NCBI RefSeq assembly: GCF_017826695.1
Contig: NZ_JAFFZW010000011.1
Span: 1 to 64,000 of the forward strand
Source: Pseudomonas alliivorans
GTDB lineage: Bacteria > Pseudomonadota > Gammaproteobacteria > Pseudomonadales > Pseudomonadaceae
Reading direction: 5' to 3'
Length of the DNA: 64,000 nucleotides
Each line of letters opens with the position of its first letter. Within the stretch, counting starts at the first letter, position 1. The position numbers and the translations under genes were made by a program. This document shows, in pieces, positions 26,765-36,193 of the stretch. A model generated the notes under the pieces. The model made no database searches, had not been told where the DNA came from, and was given only the letters and a program-made list of their open reading frames with translations.

Positions 26765-27598
26765 TCAAAAGGCATAGTTCAATGCGAGCAGGCCGCTCGC
26801 TTCGGCATCGGTCTCGACCAGCGGGCTGCCTCGGGTCTGATCGGTGTAATGCGTGACGCCGACGCTGGTGACCGTCGACCAGTGCTCATCGAAGCTGTGT
26901 TGCCAACTGAGTGCTGCGGAGTACGCATAGATGCCGCTGTCTGCCGTGAATCGGGAGAAGCCGGTGCGCGAGCTCTGGATCGGACTTACACCAAAATAGG
27001 TCTGGTTGTAACGACCGTCCCCGGCATGCGCGTCGATATCGACGGCCACCGTGTCCGACTGGCTGTGATAGGCAATGCCCTCGAAACCCAGGCGGTAGCG
27101 ATTGCCCCGCTTCTCGCCCGCCAGCCGCAACTCGGCTTCACCGCTGAGCGTCAGCCAGGGCAAAAGCTGCTGGGAAAGCATGAGGTCAGCGACCGTGGCG
27201 CCCTCAACCGTGCCCATGCCCTTGAGCTCGTTGGAGCCCGGGCGGCTGGCGCTGTTTTTCTCGGTCCGGCCGAAGTCGTAGTTGAGCGCGGCACTGGCAC
27301 CGAAACCCGAAGCTGACTGGTATTGCAGCCCCAGTCCTCTGAGGCTGTCAGCGAACAGTATGCCGCTCTGTACGGTGAACATCGGCAGCACCTGACTGCG
27401 GTATTCATCTGCGCCCATGTAACGCGGCACCACACCCATGCCCAGTCCCAGATTGACATTGACCTTATCGCCCAGCAGCGATGAACCGGAGGCGGCATCG
27501 TCGGCGCATGCCTGACCGGCCAGCGCCACAGCAGCAGTGGCGATCAATAATTTGAACAGCAAGGGACGTGACGGGGTGTAGGTGTTCATGACGTTCAT
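26765..27598 (-). CDS. MipA/OmpV-family outer-membrane protein
   Basis: This 277-residue protein has a signal peptide (A-V-A-L-A-G-Q-A-C-A-D-D) and a beta-barrel of the MipA/OmpV family. Visible marks are L-G-L-G-M-G-V-V-P-R-Y-M-G-A-D-E-Y-R near the start and a C-terminal L-A-L-N-Y-A-F ending in phenylalanine. Family members scaffold murein enzymes or act as small porins, and some respond to antibiotics. It sits between the channel gene (ATGA overlap) and the adaptor gene (16 bases), inside the efflux operon. That suggests it alters the envelope when the pump is induced. The job is inferred. Confidence 0.85.
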   Translation of the reverse strand: MNVMNTYTPSRPLLFKLLIATAAVALAGQACADDAASGSSLLGDKVNVNLGLGMGVVPRYMGADEYRSQVLPMFTVQSGILFADSLRGLGLQYQSASGFGASAALNYDFGRTEKNSASRPGSNELKGMGTVEGATVADLMLSQQLLPWLTLSGEAELRLAGEKRGNRYRLGFEGIAYHSQSDTVAVDIDAHAGDGRYNQTYFGVSPIQSSRTGFSRFTADSGIYAYSAALSWQHSFDEHWSTVTSVGVTHYTDQTRGSPLVETDAEASGLLALNYAF

Positions 27599-29103
27599 GG
27601 GGCAACTCCAGATTGAGTCAGGGAGGAAGAAGTGACAGGTTCCGCGCCGTGCAGGACGCGATAGAGGTCCAGGCGGTTTTGCTGCAGATCGTTGAGGGAC
27701 TTGCGAAAGGTCGCGTCGGCCTGGGCCATTCGAATGACTGAAACCAGCGGCGCGCTGCGATCCGCATTGCCCGCTTCCAGTTCGAAGGTCATACGCTGGA
27801 CCTTTTCCTGGACCAGCGCGACACGCTTGACCTCATCGCGCACGTGATCCAGCGCTTGCTGGCGGCGTGTCAGCACATCGGCCATTTCGCGAAACGCGGT
27901 CTGAATGGTTTTCTCGTATTCGGCCACCGCGATCTGTTTGCGCACCTGCGCCACGTCCAGGTTGGCGCGATTGCGTCCGCCGTCGAACAGCGGCAGGTTC
28001 AACTGCGGACTGAACAGCCATGCACCGCTGCCGTGACTGAACAGCCTGCTCAGGCTGTCGCTCTGCACGCCGATTCCGGTGCTGAGCGTGATGGACGGAA
28101 AAAAGGCCGCACGGGCTGCGCCGATGTTTGCATTGCTGGCCTTCAACGCCTCTTCTCGCTGACGCACATCGAAGCGCTCCAGCAGACGTTCGGATGGCAG
28201 ATTCGCCAGCCATGCGGGCGTATCGGTCGCAGTTACCTGCGGCGGCGCAGGGTCCGGAGTCATGACCGGCAACGGTGCCGAATAGCCGGTCAGCAACAGC
28301 AGGGACTGTGAGGTGCGTGAATGATCACTGACAGCGTCCTGCAGTTGCTGCTGCGCGGTCAGGACATCCAGGCGCTGCAGAGCGACATCGTCAAGCGAAA
28401 TGGCACCCGCACGTTGCTGCCCTTCGAGCAATCCGCGCAACATGATGCGAGAGTCACTGATCCTCTGTGCATCGACCCGCAAGGCGGCCGCCATGCGCTC
28501 GTCGAGCCAGGCCTGCGCCACTTCGGCAATCAGGGCGCTGCGTGCGGCCTGCTGACCGCAGGTGGTGGCGAGGTAGTCGTGTCGCGCAGCGTCGGACAGG
28601 CTGCGCAGGCGGCCGAAGAAATCCAGCTCGTAATTGGAGATGCCTAACGACGCAATCGAAATGTCCTGACCGTAGCGTTCATCGGCGGCCTTGTTGTCGA
28701 AATGCTGGCGGTCACGCTCAAGCCCCGCGGCCACCGTCGCAAAGCGCTCTGAGTCGCTCACGCCACGCATCGCCCTGGCTTCCTCGACGCGTAGCCCGGC
28801 GATACGAAAATCACGATTGAACGCCAGTGCCGAGAGCACCAGCGTGCGCAGATCACCTCTCGGATCCAGCTCGGCAGTCAGGCTTTCTTCGTCAGGTGTC
28901 AGCAGCGTTGCTGCGGGTTTGAGTTCGACTGAAGAAACGCTGGATGACGCAGTGGCCGGCACGGGCAACGCGGGCCGCTGGTAGTCAGGAGCCGCCAGTG
29001 AGCATCCCGAAACGCTCAACACCATCAGCCACCCCGTACACCACCACAGTGAGCGATGCCGGGAAACGCGGATAGGCTTGGACAGCAGCGTGAGAGTGGG
29101 CAT
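27595..29103 (-). CDS. NodT/OprM-family outer-membrane efflux lipoprotein
   Basis: This 502-residue TolC-like channel is exported with lipobox V-S-G-C (signal W-L-M-V-L-S-V-S-G-C-S-L-A). It shows the two repeated outer-membrane-factor halves, with long helices such as A-L-A-F-N-R-D-F-R-I-A-G-L-R-V-E-E-A-R-A. L-P-L-F-D-G-G-R-N-R-A-N-L marks the second half. It completes the tripartite pump. ATG 29103 is the best start by signal-peptide fit. The open frame begins at 29157. It is first in the operon and diverges from the two-component genes across about 100 bases. Confidence 0.9.
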   Translation of the reverse strand: MPTLTLLSKPIRVSRHRSLWWCTGWLMVLSVSGCSLAAPDYQRPALPVPATASSSVSSVELKPAATLLTPDEESLTAELDPRGDLRTLVLSALAFNRDFRIAGLRVEEARAMRGVSDSERFATVAAGLERDRQHFDNKAADERYGQDISIASLGISNYELDFFGRLRSLSDAARHDYLATTCGQQAARSALIAEVAQAWLDERMAAALRVDAQRISDSRIMLRGLLEGQQRAGAISLDDVALQRLDVLTAQQQLQDAVSDHSRTSQSLLLLTGYSAPLPVMTPDPAPPQVTATDTPAWLANLPSERLLERFDVRQREEALKASNANIGAARAAFFPSITLSTGIGVQSDSLSRLFSHGSGAWLFSPQLNLPLFDGGRNRANLDVAQVRKQIAVAEYEKTIQTAFREMADVLTRRQQALDHVRDEVKRVALVQEKVQRMTFELEAGNADRSAPLVSVIRMAQADATFRKSLNDLQQNRLDLYRVLHGAEPVTSSSLTQSGVAP

Positions 29104-29201
29104 AGGATCTGTTCGCGACAGTGGGGTCTGAACGCAATCCTGAACGTCGACTATCAATAAACCGTTCGTGAATTATCAAGATTTGATCAAGAGGCGGCCC
29201 T

Positions 29202-29891
29202 GTGTCAGGAAAACGTATTCTGGTTGTCGAAGACGATGCCGACAGCGCCAGCATTCTGGAGGCCTACCTGCTACGGGACGGCTTCATCGTCGGCCTCGCG
29301 GAAAACGGCCAGCGCGGTATCGATATGCATCGGCAATGGAAGCCCGATCTGGTGCTGCTGGATGTGATGTTGCCGCTGGTCAGCGGTACCGATGTGCTGT
29401 CGACAATCAGGCGTTGCAGCGATACGCCAGTGATCATGGTCACCGCCATGGGTGATGAACCGGAAAAGCTCGGTGCACTGCGCTACGGCGCAGACGATTA
29501 CGTGGTCAAGCCGTATAACCCCAAGGAAGTGGTGGCACGGGTGCACGCCGTTCTGCGCCGTGCGCAACCGGCCGGCAATGCTGAGCGGCAGTTGAGCCAC
29601 AAAGACCTGGTGGTCGATCTCGAAGCGTTCACGGCCCGCATTCAACGACGGGAACATGACGACATACTGCTGGACCTCACCCCCACTGAATTCAAGATTC
29701 TCTCTACGCTGCTGAAAACCCCGTCCAAGGCGTTCACTCGTGAGGAACTGCTCGAAATCTGCCTGCCTGAAAGCGAAGCGCTGGCGCGAGTGGTGGATGC
29801 TCACGTGCATAACCTGCGCCGCAAGCTGGAACTCCACGGCATCGACAACGTACTGGTGACAGTGCGTTCCGTCGGCTATCGGTTCAGGTGA
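29202..29891 (+). CDS. OmpR/PhoB-family response regulator
   Basis: This is a 229-residue regulator with a receiver domain: acidic pocket V-V-E-D-D, phospho-acceptor D54 in V-L-L-D-V-M-L-P, and conserved K in V-K-P-Y-N-P. A winged-helix DNA-binding domain follows, ending V-R-S-V-G-Y-R-F. The GTG start has AAGAGG upstream. Its stop overlaps the kinase start by four bases. Because it diverges from the RND operon with only about 100 bases between, it is the likely activator of that operon. That role is inferred from arrangement and common practice in efflux systems. Confidence 0.9.
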   Translation: MSGKRILVVEDDADSASILEAYLLRDGFIVGLAENGQRGIDMHRQWKPDLVLLDVMLPLVSGTDVLSTIRRCSDTPVIMVTAMGDEPEKLGALRYGADDYVVKPYNPKEVVARVHAVLRRAQPAGNAERQLSHKDLVVDLEAFTARIQRREHDDILLDLTPTEFKILSTLLKTPSKAFTREELLEICLPESEALARVVDAHVHNLRRKLELHGIDNVLVTVRSVGYRFR

Positions 29892-31072
29892 CCGGCATGC
29901 CAGATCGACTTCGCTCCAAGGCAAGACCGCTGTGGCACTGGGTCGGGATGCGCATGAGCATGCTGGCGATCGGAGCGGTCATCGTGATCGCATTCTGCAT
30001 GTGGCTGCACGTCACGGTAACCGACTGGATCACGCTGCACGCCATCCCCGAGAACGTTCGCATGGAGCTGCAGCAGTTGCAGGCAGAACCGGCCCTCAAC
30101 ATTTCCAGACTTCGTGAGCTGTTCGTGCAGTACTACCCGACCGACTACATGCTGCCGGGCATCGCCAATCAGGAGTGGTGGCTGCTGGCAGGCCTGGTCG
30201 GGGTGGCAATCCCCGTCATCATCTTTCTCGGCTTCCTGTTCTCACGTCCCCTGTCGAGCCAGTTTTCCCTGATCGCCAAGGGCGCACGTCAGGTGGCGCG
30301 AGGCGATTTCAAGACGCGGTTACCCACCATCGATCACGGTCCGGACGAGCTGCAATCACTGGTGCGCGACTTCAATACCATGACTACCCAGCTCGAACGT
30401 TACGAGCTGGAAGTGAGTGAATCCAGTGCCATGATCGCCCACGAACTTCGCACCCCCCTCAACGCTGCAATGGGCCGTGTGCAGGGTATGATCGATGAGG
30501 TTTTCCCAAGCGATCTCGCGCAACTGAAAATGGTCAGCCGACAGCTCAACCAGTTGAATACGCTGGTCAATGACCTGCATCTGCTGTCACTCGCCAGCGC
30601 AGGACAGCTCGTCTTGAACAAGACTTCCTTCTCGCTGGAAAAACTTGTCACCGAACGTCTGGACTGGTTTGCCACGCAGCTTCAGCAGGCAGGCATCGAG
30701 GTGGCGCTGGACATACCGTCCGCGTTGAAACTGAGCGCGGACCGGGACCGAATCGGTCAGGTTGTGAACATTCTGGTCGACAATGTGTTGCGCTACTCGG
30801 CACAGGGCGGCGAACTGCACATCACGGCGAGGACCATCGGCGGGCAGGTGGAACTGGCGTTTGCAGACAGAGGGCCGGGGTTTGGCGAGGACAATCTTGA
30901 ACAGGTGTTCGACCGTTTCTGGCGCGCCGAGCGTTCCAGGGCCCGCTACTCGGGCGGCAGCGGGCTGGGACTTTCCATCGCGCGGGCCATCTGTCTTGAG
31001 CACGCTGCAGTCATCAGCGCGCAGAACAGACCGGGCGGCGGATCGGTGATCCGCCTGATGATCCCGGTCTGA
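29888..31072 (+). CDS. sensor histidine kinase
   Basis: This is a 394-residue membrane kinase. Helix 1 is near residues 18-40, a short periplasmic loop follows, and helix 2 is near 99-120 (L-V-G-V-A-I-P-V-I-I-F-L-G-F-L-F). A HAMP domain and HisKA come next, with phospho-accepting His185 in I-A-H-E-L-R-T-P-L-N. The ATPase domain shows V-D-N-V-L-R-Y-S, D-R-G-P-G-F-G and S-G-L-G-L-S-I-A. The small periplasmic domain of about 60 residues could sense envelope stress or a small ligand. It is coupled to the regulator gene by a GTGA overlap. The signal is unknown. Confidence 0.9.
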   Translation: MTGMPDRLRSKARPLWHWVGMRMSMLAIGAVIVIAFCMWLHVTVTDWITLHAIPENVRMELQQLQAEPALNISRLRELFVQYYPTDYMLPGIANQEWWLLAGLVGVAIPVIIFLGFLFSRPLSSQFSLIAKGARQVARGDFKTRLPTIDHGPDELQSLVRDFNTMTTQLERYELEVSESSAMIAHELRTPLNAAMGRVQGMIDEVFPSDLAQLKMVSRQLNQLNTLVNDLHLLSLASAGQLVLNKTSFSLEKLVTERLDWFATQLQQAGIEVALDIPSALKLSADRDRIGQVVNILVDNVLRYSAQGGELHITARTIGGQVELAFADRGPGFGEDNLEQVFDRFWRAERSRARYSGGSGLGLSIARAICLEHAAVISAQNRPGGGSVIRLMIPV

Positions 31073-31081
31073 ACCAGAGGA

Positions 31082-32323
31082 TTACTGCGCCCCGGCGACC
31101 TTCATGATCATCCGCGACAGCAGATAGATACGCGGCGCGACGCTTGCGACCTCTGCGTATTCCTCAGGTGTATGAATATTGCCGCCGACGATGCCGAAAC
31201 CGTCCAGTGTTGGTGTACCCACGCTGGCTGACAAACTCGAGTCCGCCGCCCCGCCGCTGCCTTCGATGGTCAGCGTGCGCCCCAGCTCGCCATAGATGCC
31301 CTGCGCCATGGCTACCAATGCATCGGACTGCGGCGTCTGCGGCATGGGTGGCAGGCCACGTACCAGACGGGTCTTGACCTCGGTGTCAGGGATGAGTCTA
31401 TTGGCGGACACCTTGGCCATGTCCTGCTCGATGCGATCAAACTCTTCTGGCAATACCGCACGCACATCAGCCTTGGCGCTGGCCTGATCGGGTATCACGT
31501 TGGTGCGGTCACCCGCCTTGAGAACGGTGAAGTTGATGGTGGTCTTCTTCTCCTCGTCGCCCAGCTTGCCCAGTTGCAGAATCTGATGGGCAACCTCGCT
31601 GGCCGCGTTGCGTCCCAACTCCGGTGCAACGCCCGCGTGGGACGCCTTGCCCTTGACCTCCACAAGCGCTGTGGCAACCCCTTTGCGCCACACCACCAGC
31701 CCGTCGGCCGGACGACCGGGTTCCAGATTGAGGGTCACGTCATGGGCCTTGGCGGTCTTCTTGATCAGCTCGGTGCCGACCGTCGAACCGATTTCCTCGC
31801 TGGCGTCGAGCAGTACCGTAATCTGCGCGTAATCCTTGAAGTTGAGGTTCTGCAGCACTTTCAGCGCGTAGATTGCCGTCACGATTCCGCCCTTGTCGTC
31901 CATCACACCGGGGCCATAAGCGCGGCCATCCTTGATGTGGAAGGGTCGCTCGGCCGCGGTGCCCTCCTTGAACACCGTGTCCATGTGCGCCATCAACAGA
32001 ATCTTCGCCTTGCCAGTGCCTTTGATCGTGGCCAGCACATGATTGCTGGCCTCAGGCGTATTGGGAACCCGTTCGATGGTGGCGCCGAGCTTTTTCAGTT
32101 CTTCGATGGCGATGTCGCTGACCTGACCGAGTCCCTGTGTGTAACCGGAACCTGAATCGATGTTCACCAGTCGCTCCAGCAGCTTCAAGGCCTCGTCCTG
32201 ATATTGCTCGGCATCGGCCTGAATCTTCTGATGGGGCTCGGCCATGGCAAGCGGAGTGAGGGCAGCAAGCACGAAGACCAGTCCGAGCCGAGTCGCCAGG
32301 GGTGAGCGGGAAAACAAGCGCAT
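31082..32323 (-). CDS. M20-family carboxypeptidase (glutamate carboxypeptidase type), exported
   Basis: This is about 413 residues with a signal peptide (L-V-F-V-L-A-A-L-T-P-L-A-M-A) and a dinuclear zinc peptidase fold like carboxypeptidase G2. Metal and catalytic motifs visible include M-A-H-M-D-T-V-F (His and Asp ligands), G-V-M-D-D-K-G-G and D-A-S-E-E-I-G-S (paired Glu). The lid domain contains K-A-S-H-A-G-V-A-P-E. It should remove C-terminal glutamate or similar residues from peptides or folate-like compounds in the periplasm. The start is uncertain: ATG 32323 gives a normal signal peptide, ATG 32338 adds five residues, and TTG 32362 has the better GAGG site. It converges with the sensor kinase. 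Confidence 0.85.
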   Translation of the reverse strand: MRLFSRSPLATRLGLVFVLAALTPLAMAEPHQKIQADAEQYQDEALKLLERLVNIDSGSGYTQGLGQVSDIAIEELKKLGATIERVPNTPEASNHVLATIKGTGKAKILLMAHMDTVFKEGTAAERPFHIKDGRAYGPGVMDDKGGIVTAIYALKVLQNLNFKDYAQITVLLDASEEIGSTVGTELIKKTAKAHDVTLNLEPGRPADGLVVWRKGVATALVEVKGKASHAGVAPELGRNAASEVAHQILQLGKLGDEEKKTTINFTVLKAGDRTNVIPDQASAKADVRAVLPEEFDRIEQDMAKVSANRLIPDTEVKTRLVRGLPPMPQTPQSDALVAMAQGIYGELGRTLTIEGSGGAADSSLSASVGTPTLDGFGIVGGNIHTPEEYAEVASVAPRIYLLSRMIMKVAGAQ

Positions 32324-32572
32324 GCGCAATCCATCCATGAGAGTGATTGAAAAAGTTTTCAAGAACCTACCTCAAGCCGGCGCGTCGGAACAGGCATTCA
32401 TGAAACCGGATCAGGCAATCATCGGCAGAAACGGCGCTGTAATCTGCTGATAAGGTCACCCAGCGATGCCGGCCGGGAGGAACTGGACAGCGTTTCGCCA
32501 TGACGTTAACGTAAGCGGCAACCTTCACTCGCAGTCATCACATCTCAACAATAAAAAGATCGAGGATGCGAC

Positions 32573-34246
32573 ATGCTGAGCTACTCCGCTGGATTGAAAC
32601 ACCCGCCCCTGCTTGAACAAACGATCGGCAGCGCCCTGTCCGAAGCCGTAAACCGCTGGCCGGAGCAGGACGCGCTGATCGTACCGTTCCAGAGCGTTCG
32701 CTATAGCTGGCGCGACCTTGGGCGTGAAGTCGATACCGTGGCCCGCGCCCTGCTCGCTCTGGGTATCGAAAAGGGTCAGCGGATCGGCATCTGGGCACCG
32801 AATTGCGCACAGTGGTGCATCACACAACTGGCCAGCGCGAAGGTCGGTGCAGTGCTGGTCAACGTCAACCCGGCCTATCGCACCTCGGAACTGACCTACG
32901 CATTGCAACGTTCAGGCTGTTCGTGGCTGGTGACAGCAGACCGCTTCAAGGACTCGGATTATCACGCCATGCTTGGCCAACTCGTTCCGCAATTGTTGAA
33001 CCTGACGCCTGAAACCTGGAGCAGCCAGGACCTGCCGGACCTGCGCGGCGTGATCAGCCTGGCCGACAATCCGCCGCCCGGCATGCTGGCGTGGGGGGCG
33101 CTTCACTCGCTGGCTGAATCGACGCCTCCGGACGCCCTCGAACTGCGCGCTGCCAGCCTGGAGGTGAACGACCCCATCAACATCCAGTACACCTCGGGCA
33201 CCACCGGTTTTCCAAAAGGCGCCACGCTGAGTCATCGCAACATCCTCAACAACGGTTACATGGTGGGCTACAACCTGGGGCTCGGCTCCGGGGATCGGCT
33301 GGTCATTCCAGTGCCGCTTTACCACTGCTTCGGTATGGTGATGGGCAACCTCGCCTGCCTGACCCATGGCGCGACGATGATCTATCCGGCGCCGTCGTTC
33401 GAACCTCTGGCGACACTCGAGGCGGTCGCCAGCGAGCGGGCGACGTTCCTGTATGGCGTGCCGACCATGTTCATCAAGGAACTCGATCTTCCCGAACGAC
33501 AGACTCTGGACCTTTCCAGCCTCAAGGGCGGAATCATGGCAGGCAGCATCTGCCCCATCGAGGTGATGCGTCAGGTCATCGACCAGATGCACATGAGCGG
33601 TGTGCAGATCGCCTACGGCATGACCGAAACCAGCCCGGTTTCCCTGCAGACGGCCAATGACGACCCGCTGGAATTACGCGTGACCAGCGTTGGCCGCACT
33701 CAGCCGCATCTGGAACACAAGGTGATAGACGCTGATGGAAACACGCTGGAGCGCGGTCAGGTCGGTGAACTCTGCACCCGTGGCTACAGCGTCATGCTGG
33801 GTTACTGGCAGGATGCCGAAGCCACCGCCAGAGACATCGATGCCGCGGGCTGGATGCACACCGGTGACCTGGTGCAAATGGACGCTGACGGCTACGTGAC
33901 CATCGTAGGCCGCAGCAAAGACATGATCATTCGCGGTGGCGAGAACATTTATCCGCGTGAGATCGAAGAACTGCTGTTACAACACAACGACGTCGCCGAG
34001 GCCTATGTCGTCGGCATCCCCTGTGATCGCTATGGCGAGGACCTGGTGGCCTGGGTCAGGCTGCATCCCGGTCACACCTGTGAAGAACCGATGCTTCGCG
34101 ATTTCTTTCGCGCCCGCGTTGCGCATTTCAAGGTGCCACGGCACTTTTTCTTCGTCGACGAATTCCCCATGACGGTCACCGGCAAGGTGCAGAAATTTCG
34201 CCTGCGGGAGATCAGCGTGGAGCGTTTGAATCAGGCCCGTGACTGA
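32573..34246 (+). CDS. AMP-forming acyl-CoA synthetase
   Basis: This is a 557-residue ANL-family ligase that activates a carboxylic acid with ATP and joins it to CoA. It has the P-loop-like Y-T-S-G-T-T-G-F-P-K-G (about residue 206), Y-G-M-T-E-T-S-P (about 348), and the C-terminal cap with G-R-S-K-D-M-I-I-R-G-G-E-N-I-Y-P-R-E-I-E. The catalytic lysine region is T-V-T-G-K-V-Q-K. The sequence is most like medium- or short-chain fatty acid ligases of pseudomonads. GAGG lies eight bases before the ATG. It stands alone between the divergent carboxypeptidase and the glycosidase. Confidence 0.9.
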   Translation: MLSYSAGLKHPPLLEQTIGSALSEAVNRWPEQDALIVPFQSVRYSWRDLGREVDTVARALLALGIEKGQRIGIWAPNCAQWCITQLASAKVGAVLVNVNPAYRTSELTYALQRSGCSWLVTADRFKDSDYHAMLGQLVPQLLNLTPETWSSQDLPDLRGVISLADNPPPGMLAWGALHSLAESTPPDALELRAASLEVNDPINIQYTSGTTGFPKGATLSHRNILNNGYMVGYNLGLGSGDRLVIPVPLYHCFGMVMGNLACLTHGATMIYPAPSFEPLATLEAVASERATFLYGVPTMFIKELDLPERQTLDLSSLKGGIMAGSICPIEVMRQVIDQMHMSGVQIAYGMTETSPVSLQTANDDPLELRVTSVGRTQPHLEHKVIDADGNTLERGQVGELCTRGYSVMLGYWQDAEATARDIDAAGWMHTGDLVQMDADGYVTIVGRSKDMIIRGGENIYPREIEELLLQHNDVAEAYVVGIPCDRYGEDLVAWVRLHPGHTCEEPMLRDFFRARVAHFKVPRHFFFVDEFPMTVTGKVQKFRLREISVERLNQARD

Positions 34247-34263
34247 CGCGCAGAGACATTGAT

Positions 34264-34304
34264 CAACGATTGGGGTAACGTCCGGGCTTGTCACCCAATC
34301 GTTG
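34264..34304. repeat. inverted repeat downstream of the acyl-CoA ligase
   Basis: CAACGATTGGG (34264-34274) pairs perfectly with CCCAATCGTTG (34294-34304) across a 19-base loop. It begins 18 bases after the ligase stop. No T-run follows, so it is either a weak terminator, an mRNA-stabilising hairpin, or an operator for the gene at 34415. Confidence 0.5.
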
Positions 34305-34414
34305 TAATGGCTGGAAACAGACATTCGGGAAAGCAACCACAACACCTATAACGCCCATCTCGCACGAAAGGGACTGCCAGATCATCAGCCATTGATTCCA
34401 GGGATGTTCGAATC

Positions 34415-35287
34415 ATGATCTTGAGAAAGGCCCTTGAAAGACGCTATGCACTGATCGTCCTGACCCTGCTGCTGAGCGTACTCTCCGAGTCCGCTTGGAC
34501 GGCCACCAAAAGTACGAAGCGCGGCGTCGCCTATGACGTGGCGTCGTCAGCGGACCTGAGCGCTTTGTCGACTGGCGTGAGCTGGTGGTACAACTGGAGC
34601 CCCAGGCCGCATGATCGTCTGGCCTCCTATGACTACGCAGGGCAGTACAACGTCGATTTCGTACCAATGGTCTGGAATGCCAATCTCGATGACGGTCAGT
34701 TGAAGCTCTATCTGCTGGCGCACCCCGGCATTCGTTATCTGCTGGTCATCAACGAACCCAATCTGGTCGATCAGGCCAACATGACACCCCAGGCCGTCGC
34801 GCAGTTGTGGCCACGCCTGGAGCAGATATCGGCCCAGACCGGGGTCAAACTGGTCGGTCCTGCGATGAACTGGGGAACCATGGCTGGCTACGGTGACCCG
34901 GTGGCCTGGCTTGACGCGTTTTATGCAGCCTATGCGTCAGCGCATCAGGGACGCGACCCGCAGATCGATTACCTGGCCTTTCACTGGTACGACTACGGCC
35001 TCTCCAGCATGCTTGACCGCCTGTCCAGATACGGCAAACCGTTCTGGGTGACAGAGTTCGCCAACTGGCACACGCTCGATGACGGACTGCAGATCGATTC
35101 GCTGGAAAAACAGAAGCAGCAGATGGCCGAGATGGTCGCGATACTGGAGCGACGCACGGATGTGTTCAGGTACGCCTGGTTCACCGGGCGAATGACGCCG
35201 GATCCGCATTTTTCGAGCCTGCTGGATGTCGAGGGAAGGCTGACGGAGCTGGGTCAGTATTACCTCTCGCTGCCGTACAACGAATGA
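34415..35287 (+). CDS. exported glycoside hydrolase, GH128-like
   Basis: This is a 290-residue protein with a signal peptide (Y-A-L-I-V-L-T-L-L-L-S-V-L-S-E-S-A-W-T-A). It has a TIM-barrel of the fungal Asl1/GH128 type. Catalytic candidates are E114 in V-I-N-E-P-N-L and E214 in W-V-T-E-F-A-N-W. H-W-Y-D-Y-G lies between them. GH128 members cut beta-1,3-glucans, so the protein could act on fungal or plant callose-like glucans, or on the cell's own polysaccharide. It is not in an operon with a polysaccharide cluster. The family call is good and the substrate is inferred. Confidence 0.8.
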   Translation: MILRKALERRYALIVLTLLLSVLSESAWTATKSTKRGVAYDVASSADLSALSTGVSWWYNWSPRPHDRLASYDYAGQYNVDFVPMVWNANLDDGQLKLYLLAHPGIRYLLVINEPNLVDQANMTPQAVAQLWPRLEQISAQTGVKLVGPAMNWGTMAGYGDPVAWLDAFYAAYASAHQGRDPQIDYLAFHWYDYGLSSMLDRLSRYGKPFWVTEFANWHTLDDGLQIDSLEKQKQQMAEMVAILERRTDVFRYAWFTGRMTPDPHFSSLLDVEGRLTELGQYYLSLPYNE

Positions 35288-35301
35288 ACGACGGGTTCGG
35301 G

Positions 35302-35637
35302 TCAGCCGAAGCAGCGACTTCTGGCTGACGGCGCTTCACGCTCATCCAGTGAGGCGGCACCTACATCGCTCAGGCCGCTGATGAGGTGCTGCGTGTAAGG
35401 AAAGGACGGATCGACTTCCAGCACTCTTTCCGAGATCAGCAACCCTTCACTTGCCAGCACATTGACCGCCAGCACGCACTCGATGAGGGGGCAGACACGT
35501 GGAGAACGCTTGAGCAGTTCCATGTAGATCTGGCCGAAGGTGAGCCTTCGCGTGCGATCCGGGCTCAGGCGCCTGACAACGCTCAACAGGGCGACATCGA
35601 TTCGTTCGGATTCACTTTTAAAACTGTCGGACGTCAT
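35302..35637 (-). CDS. hypothetical protein
   Basis: This is a predicted 111-residue soluble protein, rich in arginine and serine, with a predicted helical core (R-I-D-V-A-L-L-S-V-V-R-R-L and I-Y-M-E-L-L-K-R-S). I do not recognise it. The ATG at 35637 is used. A GTG at 35649 would add four residues. It converges with the GH128 gene and has the long AT-rich spacer upstream. The mid part resembles no DNA-binding motif clearly. Confidence 0.55.
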   Translation of the reverse strand: MTSDSFKSESERIDVALLSVVRRLSPDRTRRLTFGQIYMELLKRSPRVCPLIECVLAVNVLASEGLLISERVLEVDPSFPYTQHLISGLSDVGAASLDEREAPSARSRCFG

Positions 35638-35649
35638 GTCGGAACACAC

Positions 35650-36193
35650 ACTGTTTCAGGCGGGCGAAAAACCCAGAATTACATTGAAAATATTAAACAC
35701 ACGCGTGCAAAAACCGTTTCGGACAGGCAGTTATTATTAACCACTGACAATAACCACCGCATTGAAATGCGCAATAAATTGGCAAAACCCGTATAAATAA
35801 CCTTGACCGGAACGCCTGCAAAACATCTGCAACTCTGACTGGATGCACATGGTACCAGATCACTAAACCTAACCACAGCTAGGTTTAGCAAATTGGTTAT
35901 TTATAGCCGTAAATACTTATATCCGGCAATTTAAAACCATAAAATAATATATTTTTACTTAAATAGTTCATTTTTACCTGCTTCACCATGATTTCCTCCC
36001 CTCCGGGCCATCGTCAAAAACCCAAAATCTGACGCATAGCCATGTGCCATTATTTAATAAAACCGGCTGATCAAATACTTTATAAAACAGCTGAACTTTC
36101 AGCGCACTTTCCGGACTTAACGTTCGGCTGACAGGTATGTCGCTTTTTACCGTTCATTGATCCCCCTTGAAACCATCCATCGAGATGCCATTG
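35650..36193. other. AT-rich intergenic region
   Basis: This is about 540 bases of AT-rich DNA between the hypothetical gene and the glucosidase operon, with no credible gene. It holds one perfect inverted repeat (35863-35888) and A/T runs at about 35930-35970. Promoters for both flanking units must lie here, but I could not choose a convincing -35/-10 pair. Confidence 0.5.
35863..35888. repeat. perfect inverted repeat CTAAACCTA/TAGGTTTAG
   Basis: The 9-base arms at 35863-35871 and 35880-35888 are separated by 8 bases. The arms are AT-rich and no T-run follows, so an operator is more likely than a terminator. Confidence 0.5.
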
